Assembly (NCBI GenBank): GCA_963809875.1
Contig: CAWELC010000009.1
Span: forward strand, 248,001-312,000
Length of the DNA: 64,000 bases
Direction of reading: 5' to 3'
From: JAFGAS01 sp963809875
GTDB lineage: Bacteria > Desulfobacterota > Zymogenia > Zymogenales > Zymogenaceae
Positions 51,203 to 61,000 of this stretch are shown piece after piece. The translations under genes were made by a program, and so were the position numbers. Under the pieces are notes generated by a model. It ran no database searches. It had not been told where the DNA came from and was given only the letters and a program-made list of their open reading frames with translations. Numbering within the stretch: position 1 is the first letter of the stretch; every line of letters starts with the position of its first letter.

Positions 51203-52531
51203 GTGGCCCAAGGATTCACGAACATCTTCAAGATCCCCGAGCTGAAAAACCGAATACTTATCACCCTGCTGCTGCTGGCGGTCTATCGGATCGGCGTACA
51301 TGTGCCGACACCCGGTATCGACGGCGCGGCGCTCAAGAGCTTCTTCGATACCGCCCAGGGGACATTGCTCGGATTCTTCGATATGTTCTCCGGCGGCGGA
51401 TTGAAGAACCTTTCGGTGTTTGCCCTCGGGATCATGCCCTATATCAGCGCCTCGATCATTTTGCAGCTCCTGACGGTCGTCGTTCCCCACCTGGAGCGAC
51501 TTGCCAAGGAGGGCGAGGCGGGCAGGAAGAAGATCACCCAGTATACCCGCTACGGTACGGTCATCCTGTCGGCGATCCAGGCCTTCGGCATCAGCTTCGG
51601 CCTGGAGCAGATGCAGAGCCCCCTGGGCGATCCCGTCGTCATCGACCCGGGCTGGGGATTTCGCATCATGACGATCATCACGCTGACCGCGGGGACCGCC
51701 TTCATCATGTGGCTCGGCGAGCAGATAACCGAGCGAGGAATCGGAAACGGGATATCCCTTATCATCTTCGCGGGGATCGTGGCGCGGATGCCGTCCGGGA
51801 TCATCCTATCATACAAGATGATAAAGAACGAGGAGATAGGCATCCTCGTGTTCCTGGGCGTTATCGTCATGATGGTGGCTGTCGTGGCGGCGATCATCTT
51901 CATGGAGCGGGGGCAAAGGAGGCTGCCCGTCCAGTACGCGAAGCGGGTGGTGGGACGAAAAATGTACGGCGGCTCAAGCACCCACCTGCCGCTGAGGATC
52001 AACACCGCTGGGGTTATCCCGCCGATCTTCGCGTCGTCGATCCTGATGTTCCCGTTGACCATTGCGAACTTCTTCCCGAAGGAGATGGTTCAGCAGCGTC
52101 CGTGGCTCGAGTTCCTGGTCAACAGCTTTTCCCCGACCCATGTGATCTATAACGTAATCTATGTCTTGTTGATTATCTTTTTCTGCTATTTCTATACGGC
52201 CGTCACCTTCAACCCGGTTGACGTGGCCGACAATATGAAGCGATACGGCGGCTTTATTCCCGGGATTCGGCCGGGAAAACGGACGTCTGAATATATCGAT
52301 AAGGTGCTGACCCGGATTACCCTCGTGGGGGCGCTTTACGTATCGGCGGTCTGCGTCCTGCCGACGATTTTGATTGCCAATTTCAAGATCCCGTTCTATT
52401 TCGGTGGCACGGCGCTCCTGATCGTAGTGGGTGTGGCCATGGACACCGCCCAGCAGATAGAAACGCACATGATTACCAGGAACTACGAGGGATTCCTCAA
52501 GAAGGGGAGGCTCAAGGGAAGGCGCGGGTAG
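51203..52531 (+). CDS. secY: Preprotein translocase subunit SecY
   Basis: SecY, the protein-conducting channel of the inner membrane, 442 residues with ten membrane helices. FTNIFKIPELKNRILITLLL begins it; the plug/TM2 region is FFDMFSGGGLKNLSVFALGI, the cytoplasmic loop ERGQRRLPVQYAKRVVGRKM and the C5 loop FNPVDVADNMKRYGGFIPGI. GTG start. Its position after rplO is universal; adk follows after 153 bases. Confidence 0.97.
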   Translation: MAQGFTNIFKIPELKNRILITLLLLAVYRIGVHVPTPGIDGAALKSFFDTAQGTLLGFFDMFSGGGLKNLSVFALGIMPYISASIILQLLTVVVPHLERLAKEGEAGRKKITQYTRYGTVILSAIQAFGISFGLEQMQSPLGDPVVIDPGWGFRIMTIITLTAGTAFIMWLGEQITERGIGNGISLIIFAGIVARMPSGIILSYKMIKNEEIGILVFLGVIVMMVAVVAAIIFMERGQRRLPVQYAKRVVGRKMYGGSSTHLPLRINTAGVIPPIFASSILMFPLTIANFFPKEMVQQRPWLEFLVNSFSPTHVIYNVIYVLLIIFFCYFYTAVTFNPVDVADNMKRYGGFIPGIRPGKRTSEYIDKVLTRITLVGALYVSAVCVLPTILIANFKIPFYFGGTALLIVVGVAMDTAQQIETHMITRNYEGFLKKGRLKGRRG

Positions 52532-52684
52532 CGGGCTCAAAGGGGGTACGGGTGCGGAAGGCAGGGTAGGCCGGGAAAGGGATTAAGAGCGTATAGAGGA
52601 CCGGGCCTGCTGAGGGGAAGGATACGGTTTCAGAAATTATCCAATTTCGTATTGATATAGTTGTTCCAGAAGGATGATAAGACA

Positions 52685-53332
52685 ATGAAGAAGAACCTCG
52701 TATTGCTGGGTCCCCCGGGCGCCGGTAAGGGCACGCAGGCAAAGATGCTGGTGGAAAAATACGGCATCCCTCAAATCTCGACCGGCGACATCCTCAGAAA
52801 AGCGGTCGCCGCGGGAACCGATCTGGGCAAAGAGGCCAAGAAGTATATGGATGCCGGCGGCCTGGTTCCCGATGATGTGGTCATCGGGTTGGTACGGGAG
52901 CGTCTCAAAGAGCCCGACTGTAAGAATGGCTACATTCTTGACGGGTTTCCCCGGACGGTCAATCAGGCCAAGTCGCTGGATGATATTCTCAAGAAGATGA
53001 CCGACGGGCTGACTCACGTCGTCTCGATCGAGGTGGACGAAAACGATCTTCTGACCAGGCTGACCGGACGGAGGACCTGCCGGTCGTGCTCGGCCATGTA
53101 CCATGTAACATTCGAGCCGCCGAAAAAAGGTGGAGTCTGCGACAAGTGCGGGGGGGAGCTCTATCAGCGGGATGACGACAAGGAAGAGACGATCAAGTCG
53201 CGCCTGAAAGTGTATAAGCAGCAGACTGCGCCCCTCATCGAGTATTATCAGGGGACCGGCCTGCTCAGGGCCGTTCCGGGCACCGGCGGCATCAAGGATA
53301 TCTTTGCCTCCATTACGAAGGTTTTAGATTAG
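52685..53332 (+). CDS. adk: Adenylate kinase (zinc-LID type)
   Basis: Adenylate kinase (ATP + AMP to 2 ADP), 215 residues. P-loop GPPGAGKGT at residues 9-17; AMP region STGDILRKAVAAGTDLGKEA; DGFPRTVNQA. The LID carries CRSC...CDKCG, a structural zinc site found in Gram-positives and many other bacteria but not enterics. The ATG giving MKKNLVLLGPPGAG is used; AAGGATG precedes it. Between secY and infA where adk-map often sits, but map is absent. Confidence 0.96.
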   Translation: MKKNLVLLGPPGAGKGTQAKMLVEKYGIPQISTGDILRKAVAAGTDLGKEAKKYMDAGGLVPDDVVIGLVRERLKEPDCKNGYILDGFPRTVNQAKSLDDILKKMTDGLTHVVSIEVDENDLLTRLTGRRTCRSCSAMYHVTFEPPKKGGVCDKCGGELYQRDDDKEETIKSRLKVYKQQTAPLIEYYQGTGLLRAVPGTGGIKDIFASITKVLD

Positions 53333-53362
53333 TATCTGATATATCCCCAGGGGTTTTACTAT

Positions 53363-53581
53363 ATGCCGAAAGAAGAGGCCATCGAAATCGAAGGTACCGT
53401 TTCTGAGATCCTTCCCAACGCCATGTTTCGGGTGGAGCTGGATAACGGCCATAAGGTTCTGGCCCATATTTCGGGAAAGATGAGGATGCACTTCATCAAG
53501 ATACTCAAGGGAGACAAGGTCACGGTGGAACTCTCGCCCTACGACCTGTCCCGCGGCAGAATCATCTACCGGGCCAAGTAA
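53363..53581 (+). CDS. infA: Translation initiation factor IF-1
   Basis: IF-1, 72 residues, OB fold: MPKEEAIEIEGTVSEILPNA, MFRVELDNGHKVLAHISGKM, RMHFIKILKGDKVTVELSPY and GRIIYRAK. 30 bases after adk, with CAGGGG upstream. Confidence 0.97.
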   Translation: MPKEEAIEIEGTVSEILPNAMFRVELDNGHKVLAHISGKMRMHFIKILKGDKVTVELSPYDLSRGRIIYRAK

Positions 53582-53615
53582 GTCTCGAGAAGAAGGCATA
53601 GAGAGGAAACGGAAA

Positions 53616-53729
53616 ATGAAGGTTCGAGCGTCAGTAAAGAAGATTTGCGACAAGTGCAAGATCATCAGGCGGAAAGGTATCGTCCGAGTGATCTGCGAAA
53701 ATCCCAAACACAAGCAGCGACAAGGATAG
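53616..53729 (+). CDS. rpmJ: 50S ribosomal protein L36 (zinc type)
   Basis: L36, 37 residues: MKVRASVKKICDKCKIIRRK, then GIVRVICENPKHKQRQG. Three Cys and one His (C-x2-C...C-x4-H) form the zinc site. GAGAGGAAACGG precedes the ATG. Located between infA and rpsM as is usual. Confidence 0.95.
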   Translation: MKVRASVKKICDKCKIIRRKGIVRVICENPKHKQRQG

Positions 53730-53746
53730 AGCGATAAGGAGGAAAC

Positions 53747-54112
53747 ATGGCGCGTATCGCGGGTGTTGACCTGCCCAAGAACAAGCGGATCGAGATCGGC
53801 CTGACCTATATCTACGGCATTGGGCGCACGTCCTCGCAGGAGATCTTGACCGAGGCGGGGGTCGACGCGAACAAGAGAACCGACAATCTGACCGAGAAAG
53901 AGGTAGCCGCCATAAGGGATATCATCGACGCGAAATTTACCGTCGAGGGCGACTTGCGCAAGAAGCGGTCGATGAATATCAAGATGCTTATGGATATCGG
54001 GAACTATCGCGGGCTGAGGCACCGCAAGGGATTGCCGGTAAGGGGTCAGCGAACGTCCACCAATGCCCGAACGCGGAAGGGCCCCCGTCGGGTCAAGATC
54101 AAGAAGAAATAG
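53747..54112 (+). CDS. rpsM: 30S ribosomal protein S13
   Basis: S13, 121 residues: MARIAGVDLPKNKRIEIGLT, IYGIGRTSSQEIL, RSMNIKMLMDIGNYRGLRHR and GQRTSTNARTRKGPRRVKIK. TAAGGAGG precedes the ATG. First gene of the alpha group. Confidence 0.97.
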   Translation: MARIAGVDLPKNKRIEIGLTYIYGIGRTSSQEILTEAGVDANKRTDNLTEKEVAAIRDIIDAKFTVEGDLRKKRSMNIKMLMDIGNYRGLRHRKGLPVRGQRTSTNARTRKGPRRVKIKKK

Positions 54113-54124
54113 AGGGAATAGAGA

Positions 54125-54517
54125 ATGGCCAAGGGCAAGAAGATAATCAGGAAGAAGAAGGAAAGAAAGAACGTACAGGTGGGAGTCGCCCATATTCAGT
54201 CATCCTTCAATAATACCATTGTCACGATAACCGATCTCTCCGGCAACGTCTTGTCGTGGTCCAGCGCCGGCGCCCAGGGCTTCAAGGGCTCTCGCAAGAG
54301 CACGCCTTTTGCCGCCCAGATTGCCGCCCAGGACGCCGCAAAAAAGGCGATGGAACACGGGCTCAGGACGGTGGATGTCCACGTCAAGGGGCCCGGGTCG
54401 GGCAGGGAAGCCGCTTTGAGGGCCTTGCAGGGGGCGGGACTCGAGGTCAATATCATCCGGGACGTAACGCCCATTCCCCACAACGGCTGCCGCCCGCCCA
54501 AGCGCAGAAGGGTTTAG
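54125..54517 (+). CDS. rpsK: 30S ribosomal protein S11
   Basis: S11, 130 residues: VGVAHIQSSFNNTIVTITDL, GAQGFKGSRKSTPFAAQIAA, VHVKGPGSGREAALRALQGA and VTPIPHNGCRPPKRRRV. The lysine-rich N-terminus (KGKKIIRKKKERKNVQ) is typical of the group. Confidence 0.97.
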   Translation: MAKGKKIIRKKKERKNVQVGVAHIQSSFNNTIVTITDLSGNVLSWSSAGAQGFKGSRKSTPFAAQIAAQDAAKKAMEHGLRTVDVHVKGPGSGREAALRALQGAGLEVNIIRDVTPIPHNGCRPPKRRRV

Positions 54518-54648
54518 CGGCGGGCGTTTGATTACGTAAAGATATCCGACGCTCCTCACGGCACCGAAATATGCGCGACGGGGCGGTCGAGTGATTCGTA
54601 TCGCATAACTGAATAAGTACCTAAATAGGTCACAATCGGAGGTCTGAT

Positions 54649-55275
54649 TTGGCACGGTATCGGGGCCCGGTATGTAAACTCTGCAGAAGAGACGGGATGA
54701 AGCTCTATCTCAAAGGGGATCGATGCTTCTCGGAGAAGTGCGGCGTCGAGCGTCGCAGCTACCCTCCCGGCGAGCACGGACAGGGAAGGACAAAGTTTTC
54801 CGAATACGGCAGCCAGCTGAGAGAGAAACAAAAAGTCAAGCGTATGTACGGCATTCTTGAAAATCAGTTTCACCTCTATTTCAATAAAGCTGATCGACTC
54901 AAGGGAATAACCGGCGAAAATCTCCTGGTCCTTCTGGAAAGAAGATTGGACAACATGGTGTATCGCTTCGGCTTTTCCACATCGCGTAGCGAGGCGAGAC
55001 AGCTTGTGCTCCATAACCATTTTCTGGTCAACGGGAAGAAGGTCAATATTCCTTCATACCTCATCAAGGTAGGTGATGCCATAACGCTTCATCAGAAGAG
55101 CCGAAAGGTCGAGCGTATTGTCGAGGCTCTGGAAGTATCCTACCGCAGGGGAATCCCGCAGTGGCTCGAGTTTGACAAAAATAATCTTACCGGAACCGTG
55201 AAGGCCATGCCTGCGCGAAAAGATTTAACTATGCCTATATCAGAGAACCTGATCGTTGAGCTTTATTCAAAGTAG
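54649..55275 (+). CDS. rpsD: 30S ribosomal protein S4 (zinc type)
   Basis: S4, 208 residues, 16S assembly protein with an S4 RNA-binding domain (RLDNMVYRFGFSTSRSEARQ; HFLVNGKKVNIPSYLIKVGD). The N-terminus has two Cys pairs (CKLC near residue 9 and C-x5-C in DRCFSEKCG), the zinc form. Start is TTG with GGAGGT 6 bases upstream. The 131-base gap before it, containing an ACCT-AAAT-AGGT hairpin, could carry S4 autoregulation; not shown. Confidence 0.96.
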   Translation: MARYRGPVCKLCRRDGMKLYLKGDRCFSEKCGVERRSYPPGEHGQGRTKFSEYGSQLREKQKVKRMYGILENQFHLYFNKADRLKGITGENLLVLLERRLDNMVYRFGFSTSRSEARQLVLHNHFLVNGKKVNIPSYLIKVGDAITLHQKSRKVERIVEALEVSYRRGIPQWLEFDKNNLTGTVKAMPARKDLTMPISENLIVELYSK

Positions 55276-55302
55276 GTATGGACCTTTGGGTGAGGGAGTC
55301 AA

Positions 55303-56334
55303 ATGGGAAATACGATTCAGGCAAACTGGCGGGAGCTAATTAAGCCCAAGAAGCTGGTAGGCGAAACCGACGAATTAACCGAGTTTTACGGAAAATTCAC
55401 CGCCGAGCCGTTCGAGCGGGGGTTCGGGATTACTATCGGCAACTCGTTGAGGAGGATTCTGCTTTCCTCACTTATGGGCACCGCCATAACGTCCGTTAAG
55501 ATAGAAGGCGTCCTGCACGAATTTACGACCATTCCGGGCGTCGTGGAAGACGTAACCGATATCATCCTCAATCTCAAGGGGGTGAGGTTCAAGCTTCACG
55601 ACGACGCTACGAAGGTCGTCAGGATAAAAGCCGAGAAGGAAGGGCCGGTTGCCGCCGGCGCAATCATCTGTGACGATAGTGTCAAGATATTGAACCCCGA
55701 TCACCACATAGCGACCATCTCCAAAGGGGGAAGCCTGATCATGGAGATGACCGTTAAATGGGGAAGGGGATACGTCCCCGCAGAAAGGAACAAGGAGGAG
55801 GATATGTCGATCGGCACTATCCCGATCGATGCCATATTCTCCCCTATTAAGAAAGTCAACTATACCGTTACGGCCGCCCGGGTGGGGCAACGGACCGATT
55901 ACGATAAGCTCACCATGGAGGTCTGGACAGACGGGAGCGTCACACCGGAAGACGCCATCGCGTTTGCGGCAAAGATCCTCAAGGAGCACATGAGCATCTT
56001 CATCAACTTCTTCGAGGAGATGGAAAACGAGCAGGAAGAGATGGGCGATGGAAAGTACGATTTTAACGAGAACCTGCTCCGTCCGGTCAGCGAGCTGGAG
56101 CTCTCCGTGCGGTCGTCCAACTGTCTGAAAAACGCTAATATCCGATTCATCGGAGACCTCGTCCAGAAAACGGAAATGGATATGCTCAGGACCAAGAACT
56201 TCGGACGAAAGTCCCTTAATGAGATCAAGGAGCTCTTGGCCGAAATGGGACTCAGATTCGGGATGAAACTGGAGAATTGGCCTCCGAAAGATCTGCCCGA
56301 GTATCAGGAACCGGAAGAAACCGAGCCGGAGTAA
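55303..56334 (+). CDS. rpoA: RNA polymerase alpha subunit
   Basis: Alpha subunit, 343 residues. N-terminal dimerisation domain: YGKFTAEPFERGFGITIGNS, LRRILLSSLMGTAITSVKIE, PEDAIAFAAKILKEHMSIFI. C-terminal domain binding UP elements and activators: LELSVRSSNCLKNANIRFIG and NFGRKSLNEIKELLAEMGLR. Acidic tail PEYQEPEETEPE. Standard position between rpsD and rplQ. Confidence 0.97.
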   Translation: MGNTIQANWRELIKPKKLVGETDELTEFYGKFTAEPFERGFGITIGNSLRRILLSSLMGTAITSVKIEGVLHEFTTIPGVVEDVTDIILNLKGVRFKLHDDATKVVRIKAEKEGPVAAGAIICDDSVKILNPDHHIATISKGGSLIMEMTVKWGRGYVPAERNKEEDMSIGTIPIDAIFSPIKKVNYTVTAARVGQRTDYDKLTMEVWTDGSVTPEDAIAFAAKILKEHMSIFINFFEEMENEQEEMGDGKYDFNENLLRPVSELELSVRSSNCLKNANIRFIGDLVQKTEMDMLRTKNFGRKSLNEIKELLAEMGLRFGMKLENWPPKDLPEYQEPEETEPE

Positions 56335-56353
56335 CAGCACAAGGGGATGAGAG

Positions 56354-56920
56354 ATGCGCCACGAGAAAAATTCTAGAAGACTTGGGCGGATAACCAGCCA
56401 TCGGAAGGCGATGTTCCGGAATATGGCCACGTCCCTTTTGGATAAGAGCCGTATCGAGACGACCGAAATAAAAGCAAAAGAGCTTCGGCACTATGTCGAG
56501 AAGATGATAACGCTCGGCAAACGGGGAGATCTGCACGCCCGCCGCCAGGCCCTGTCGTTTCTCCGCAGCGAGGACGTCGTATCGAAGGTCTTCGGCGAAT
56601 ACGCCGAAAGATTCAAGGACAGGCCCGGGGGGTACACCCGCATCATGAAAGTCGGTACCCGGGCGGGCGATAACGCCCGCATGGCGATAATCGAGCTCCT
56701 CGGTGAAAAAGAGCCGGCCGAGAAGGAAAAGGCGAAGAAACCCGCCGCCGAAGGTTCCAAGAAAGAGGAGGCGGGGAAGGTGAAGGCCGCGCCGAAGGCT
56801 GCCAAGAAGAGCGACAAGGTCTCGGCAAAGGCGGACAAACCCAAGAAGCCGGCCAAGAAGGCCGAGACAGGTGATGAAAAAACACCGAAAAAGGTGAAGA
56901 AGGAAATCGTCGAAGAATAG
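56354..56920 (+). CDS. rplQ: 50S ribosomal protein L17 with long Lys/Ala-rich tail
   Basis: L17, 188 residues. Residues 1-120 are normal (MRHEKNSRRLGRITSHRKAM; KRGDLHARRQALSFL; RPGGYTRIMKVGTRAGDNAR; MAIIELLGEKE). The remaining ~65 residues form a low-complexity Lys/Ala/Glu/Pro tail (KAKKPAAEGSKKEEAGKVKA, KPKKPAKKAETGDEKTPKKV), like histone-H1-type tails. Typical bacterial L17 is ~120-130 residues. The tail is probably disordered and could contact rRNA or DNA. Last gene of the large cluster. Confidence 0.95.
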   Translation: MRHEKNSRRLGRITSHRKAMFRNMATSLLDKSRIETTEIKAKELRHYVEKMITLGKRGDLHARRQALSFLRSEDVVSKVFGEYAERFKDRPGGYTRIMKVGTRAGDNARMAIIELLGEKEPAEKEKAKKPAAEGSKKEEAGKVKAAPKAAKKSDKVSAKADKPKKPAKKAETGDEKTPKKVKKEIVEE

Positions 56921-56947
56921 AGGGGCTATCCCCCTTTGTGATGGGAG

Positions 56948-56965
56948 ACCCCGCGACGGCGGGGT
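56948..56965. terminator. GC hairpin after rplQ
   Basis: ACCCCGC and GCGGGGT flank GACG, a perfect 7-bp stem 28 bases after the rplQ stop. No T-run; probably acts with the stronger hairpin downstream. Confidence 0.4.
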
Positions 56966-56993
56966 GGAAGGGAGAGAGAGGCTATATACGATC

Positions 56994-57023
56994 ATAAGGG
57001 CAAGGATACTTCCTTGCCCTTAT
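56994..57023. terminator. Strong hairpin closing the ribosomal cluster
   Basis: ATAAGGGCAAGGA pairs perfectly with TCCTTGCCCTTAT (13 bp, loop TACT), followed by TGTATG. The stem ends in A/T on both sides, so it could terminate in either direction. It lies 20 bases before the start of the RND adaptor gene. Confidence 0.65.
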
Positions 57024-57043
57024 TGTATGAGGGGAGTACCGGC

Positions 57044-57967
57044 GTGAAAGATAAAAGGAAGATCATCCTGGTTTCCGTCGCCGCCACGATTGTCATTGTA
57101 GTGATCGGCGTGCTTGCAGTACGGATGTTCCAGTCCAAGCTCTTTGCGGGAAAGGAGACGGAGGAAGTCAAGAAAAACCCGGTCTCCGTTCACAAGACGT
57201 ACAAGGGTACGATCAGAAACACCCTCTTCTATACCGGCGACCTGCATGCCGAAAAAGAGGTCCTCGTGTATACCCTCGTTCCGGGAAGGATCGTTCAGTA
57301 CAACTTCAAGGAGGGGCAGGAAGTAGTCAAGGGAGCCACTCTGGTGGTCCTCGAGCGGGAGGAGACCTGGGACGAGTTCAAGCCGGTTATCGTTCCGGCG
57401 CCCATATCCGGCAGGATCGCCGCCAATTATCTGGACGTCGGAGAGCGGGCGACCCCCCAAACCCCGCTATCGCTCATTGTTGGGGGCGGCCCCTTAAAGG
57501 TCTTCATCAGGGTGCCGGATACGGAACTCTCAAAGATCGCCGAGGGGATGAGCGTCGAGGTTACCGTCCCGACGGTCCCCGGTAAAATCTACGGGGGGGT
57601 CGTCGCGAGAGTGAGCCCCGTCATTGAGCGCACGACACGAACCTCCCAGGTGGAGATCTCGATCAAGGATCACGACAGCGCGATCCGCGCCGGGATGTTT
57701 GGGGACGCCACCATCATCCTTTCTGAAAAGGACAACGCTCTGCTGATACCCTCTGAGTCTCTCCTCTTCGAGCGCGAAGGGAGGCAGGGCCCGTACTGCT
57801 ACGTGGTGACCAACGGTGTGGCACGTAAACGGCCGCTCACCCTCGGCATCATGGAGGATGAGACTGTCGAGGTTGTCGCGGGGCTTGCCGCGGGAGATGA
57901 GGTCGTCACCCTCGGGAAAGAAAACCTGAGCGACGGAACGCCGGTTGTCGTGATATCGACCGAATAG
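57044..57967 (+). CDS. RND efflux periplasmic adaptor (HlyD/MFP family)
   Basis: Membrane fusion protein of about 307 residues. A single N-terminal anchor (KIILVSVAATIVIVVIGVLA) leads to the periplasm. The barrel-sandwich halves are FYTGDLHAEKEVLVYTLVPG, IVQYNFKEGQEVVKGATLVV and VPAPISGRIAANYLDVGERA; there is little coiled coil between them, so the hairpin is short. The beta-barrel and membrane-proximal domains follow (ARVSPVIERTTRTSQVEISI; RPLTLGIMEDETVEVVAGLA). I use the GTG giving (M)KDKRKIILV, with GGGGAG upstream. Partner of the pump gene next to it; no outer-membrane factor is in the window. Confidence 0.87.
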   Translation: MKDKRKIILVSVAATIVIVVIGVLAVRMFQSKLFAGKETEEVKKNPVSVHKTYKGTIRNTLFYTGDLHAEKEVLVYTLVPGRIVQYNFKEGQEVVKGATLVVLEREETWDEFKPVIVPAPISGRIAANYLDVGERATPQTPLSLIVGGGPLKVFIRVPDTELSKIAEGMSVEVTVPTVPGKIYGGVVARVSPVIERTTRTSQVEISIKDHDSAIRAGMFGDATIILSEKDNALLIPSESLLFEREGRQGPYCYVVTNGVARKRPLTLGIMEDETVEVVAGLAAGDEVVTLGKENLSDGTPVVVISTE

Positions 57968-58036
57968 ATCGTGGACCTCCCGGCCGGCAGCTTAAGGTGT
58001 TCGACTGGCCTATATTCCGATTAAGAGTATCCCAGC

Positions 58037-61000
58037 ATGTCAATAGCCAAGTTTTCCGTAAAAAATCCCGTCCTCGTGAACATGATTACGATCGCGGTTC
58101 TGGTCCTCGGCGTTATTTCCACAATGAACCTCAACCGCGAGGTCTTTCCTTCTGTTTCCTATGGCTACATTATCGTCGTCACCGCCTATCCGGGGGCATC
58201 CCCCCAGGAGGTGGAGAAGGTCGTTACCACGCCTTTCGAGGATGAGATCGCCGACGTCGACGGGATCAAGAAACTCGAATCGGTCACACGCGAGGGCGTG
58301 TCCACCATCATCATTCAGGCCGAGAGCGGCATAGAGGGGATGGAGCTCGACCAGCTCATGAACGACATCAAGAACGAGGTCGACAAAGTAACGGACCTCC
58401 CGACCGATGTCGAGGACCCGGAGTTCCTTAAGCTCTCGGCCGAGTTCCCGGTTGTCACGGTAGGTATCTCGGGGGACGTCCCGGAAGAGACGCTGAGGGC
58501 GGCCTCGGAACGACTCAAGTCAAAGATCGAGCTGATCGACGGTGTCGGTACGGTCGACCGGTTCGGCTACCGTGACCGGGAGATGTGGGTATCCGTGGAC
58601 CCACGGAGGCTTGAAGCGGCAAACCTGACGCTGACGGAGGTGATCTCCGCCATCAAGAGGAGAAACCTCAATATTCCCGGGGGGACCATCGATCAGGGCA
58701 GGAAAGAGCTCCTCATCCGTGTAATCGGCGAGGTGGAGAATACTGGCGATCTGGGGGATGTGATCGTCCGGTCGCTGCCCAACGGGCCCATCCGGGTGCG
58801 CGATATCGCCGAGGTCACCGAGGCCTTCAAGAAGAGGGACGTCTACGGGCGCATCAACGGGAAACCGGCGATCGCCCTGATGGTCACGAAAAAGGCCGAC
58901 GGCGACGTCATCGATATCGTCGACGAGATCCAGGGCATCGCCAAGGACGAGCGGCAGCTCCTGCCCAAGGGTGCCGAGATTACCCTGGTACAGGACTTTG
59001 CCAAGTATGTCCAGCGAAGGCAGAATACGCTGCTCAGCAACGGGTTTATGGGCCTCGTCCTCGTCATCATTGTCCTGGTCGCGATGCTGGAGACGTGGGT
59101 TGCCCTCTGGGCGGCGCTTTCGATCCCCTTTTCGTTCCTGACGGCGATGATCGTGATGCGCTATACCGGGATAAGCCTCAACATGCTGTCGATGTTCGGC
59201 CTGATACTGGTTCTCGGCATGGTGGTCGACAACGCGATCGTTGTGTCGGAGAACTTCTTCCGCTACCGGGAGCTCGGCCTGTCGTCCAGGGACGCGGCGA
59301 TCACCGGGACCGCCGAGGTGGCGCTGCCGGTGGCAGCGGCCATAACGACAAATATCGCTTCATTCCTGCCTCTCCTGCTCACCACGGGTATCATCGGCAA
59401 ATTTATGCGCGTTATCCCGGAGGTGGCCATCATATGCTTTCTCGCGTCCTGGTTTCAGGCGTTCTTTATTCTGCCCAGCAACCTCAACCAGTTCATCAAG
59501 GTTAAGGTTGATACCAGCCGGAGGGAATTTCGGGGCTGGTTTAATGATCTCAGGGAATATTACGGGAGGGCCCTCGAGTTTTGTATCGGCCGCCGCTACC
59601 TCATATTCATCAGTCTGATTTCGATCGCCGTCGCGACGATAATCTTTGCCCTGGTGACCATGGAGTTCGTCTGGATGGGGAAAATGAGGGCCGAGCAGTT
59701 CCTCGTGACGGTATCAAACCCGGTCGATACCAACCTCAACGAGACCGACCGGGTAATGAAGGAAGTCGAAAAGCGCATCATGGAGATTCCCCCGGAGGAG
59801 CTCTCGTCGGTGGTAACGACCGTCGGCACCGCGCAGGGTGACACGGGATACGAATACGGGACCTATCTCGGGCAGGTGAACGTCGAGCTGACGGAATTCG
59901 GTTATACCAAACGGGATTCGGAGGAGACCATCAATAAGGTCAGGGACAAGGTCGCGCTGATCCCGGGACCAACTTCGGTCTCCATCACTATGCTGGAGGG
60001 GGGGCCGCCGACGGGCAAGCCCGTGTCGGTGGAAATCAAGGGTGAAGACTTCGCGGTCCTCGAAAAGCTGTCAACCGAGGTGGTAGACGAGCTCAAGTCC
60101 ATGAAAGGCGTAAAGGACATCGAGACGAACTACCGTAAAGGAAAAGACGAGATCAAGATCGTCATAGACGAGCATAAGGTCAGGACCCTGGGACTGGACG
60201 TGGCTACGATCGCGACGGAAATCAGAGACGCCTTCGCCGGTGGCGACGCCGGGAACATCAGGCGGGGAGACGAAAAGATCAACATCGTCGTGAAGTACAA
60301 CGACCACTTCCAGAACCCGGACTATCTCATGAACTTCTCGGTCACCAATCTGCAGGGGATGAGGATTCCCATCAAGAGCGTATCCGGTATTATCTACGGT
60401 CAGGGGATATTCAAAATCTATCACTCCGAGCGGAAGCGAACAATCACGGTTACCGCAGATATCCTGCGCGAGGTGACGACCTCAGCGACAGTGAACAAGG
60501 CCCTCATCAAGAAGTTCGGGACCGCCAGCAAGGAGTATCCCGACTATCTGTATGACTACACCGGTGAGTTCAGGGATACCCAGGAGTCGATGAAATCGAT
60601 GATTTCCGCGTTCTGGCTTGCGCTGGCGGTCGTATTCGTTATCCTCGCGGCCCTCTTCCGGTCCTTCATCCAGCCAATCATCATCATGATCGCCATCCCC
60701 TTCGCGTTCATCGGGGTAGTATTCGGCCTGTTCATCATGGGCGAACAACTGTCGATCCTTGCCGTCATCGGGATAGTGGCCCTGATGGGGATCGTCGTGA
60801 ATAACTCGATCCTTCTGCTCGATTTTATCAATCGGGCCAGAGAAAACGGCATGTCGATCCGTGAGGCCGTGGTCCAATCGGGAAAGACCCGGCTCAGACC
60901 GATTATACTCACGTCGCTGACGACCCTCGGCGGGCTTTTCCCGATGGCTTTCGGGATCGGCGGCAGCGAGCCGTATCTCGCGCCGATGGCCATTTCCATG

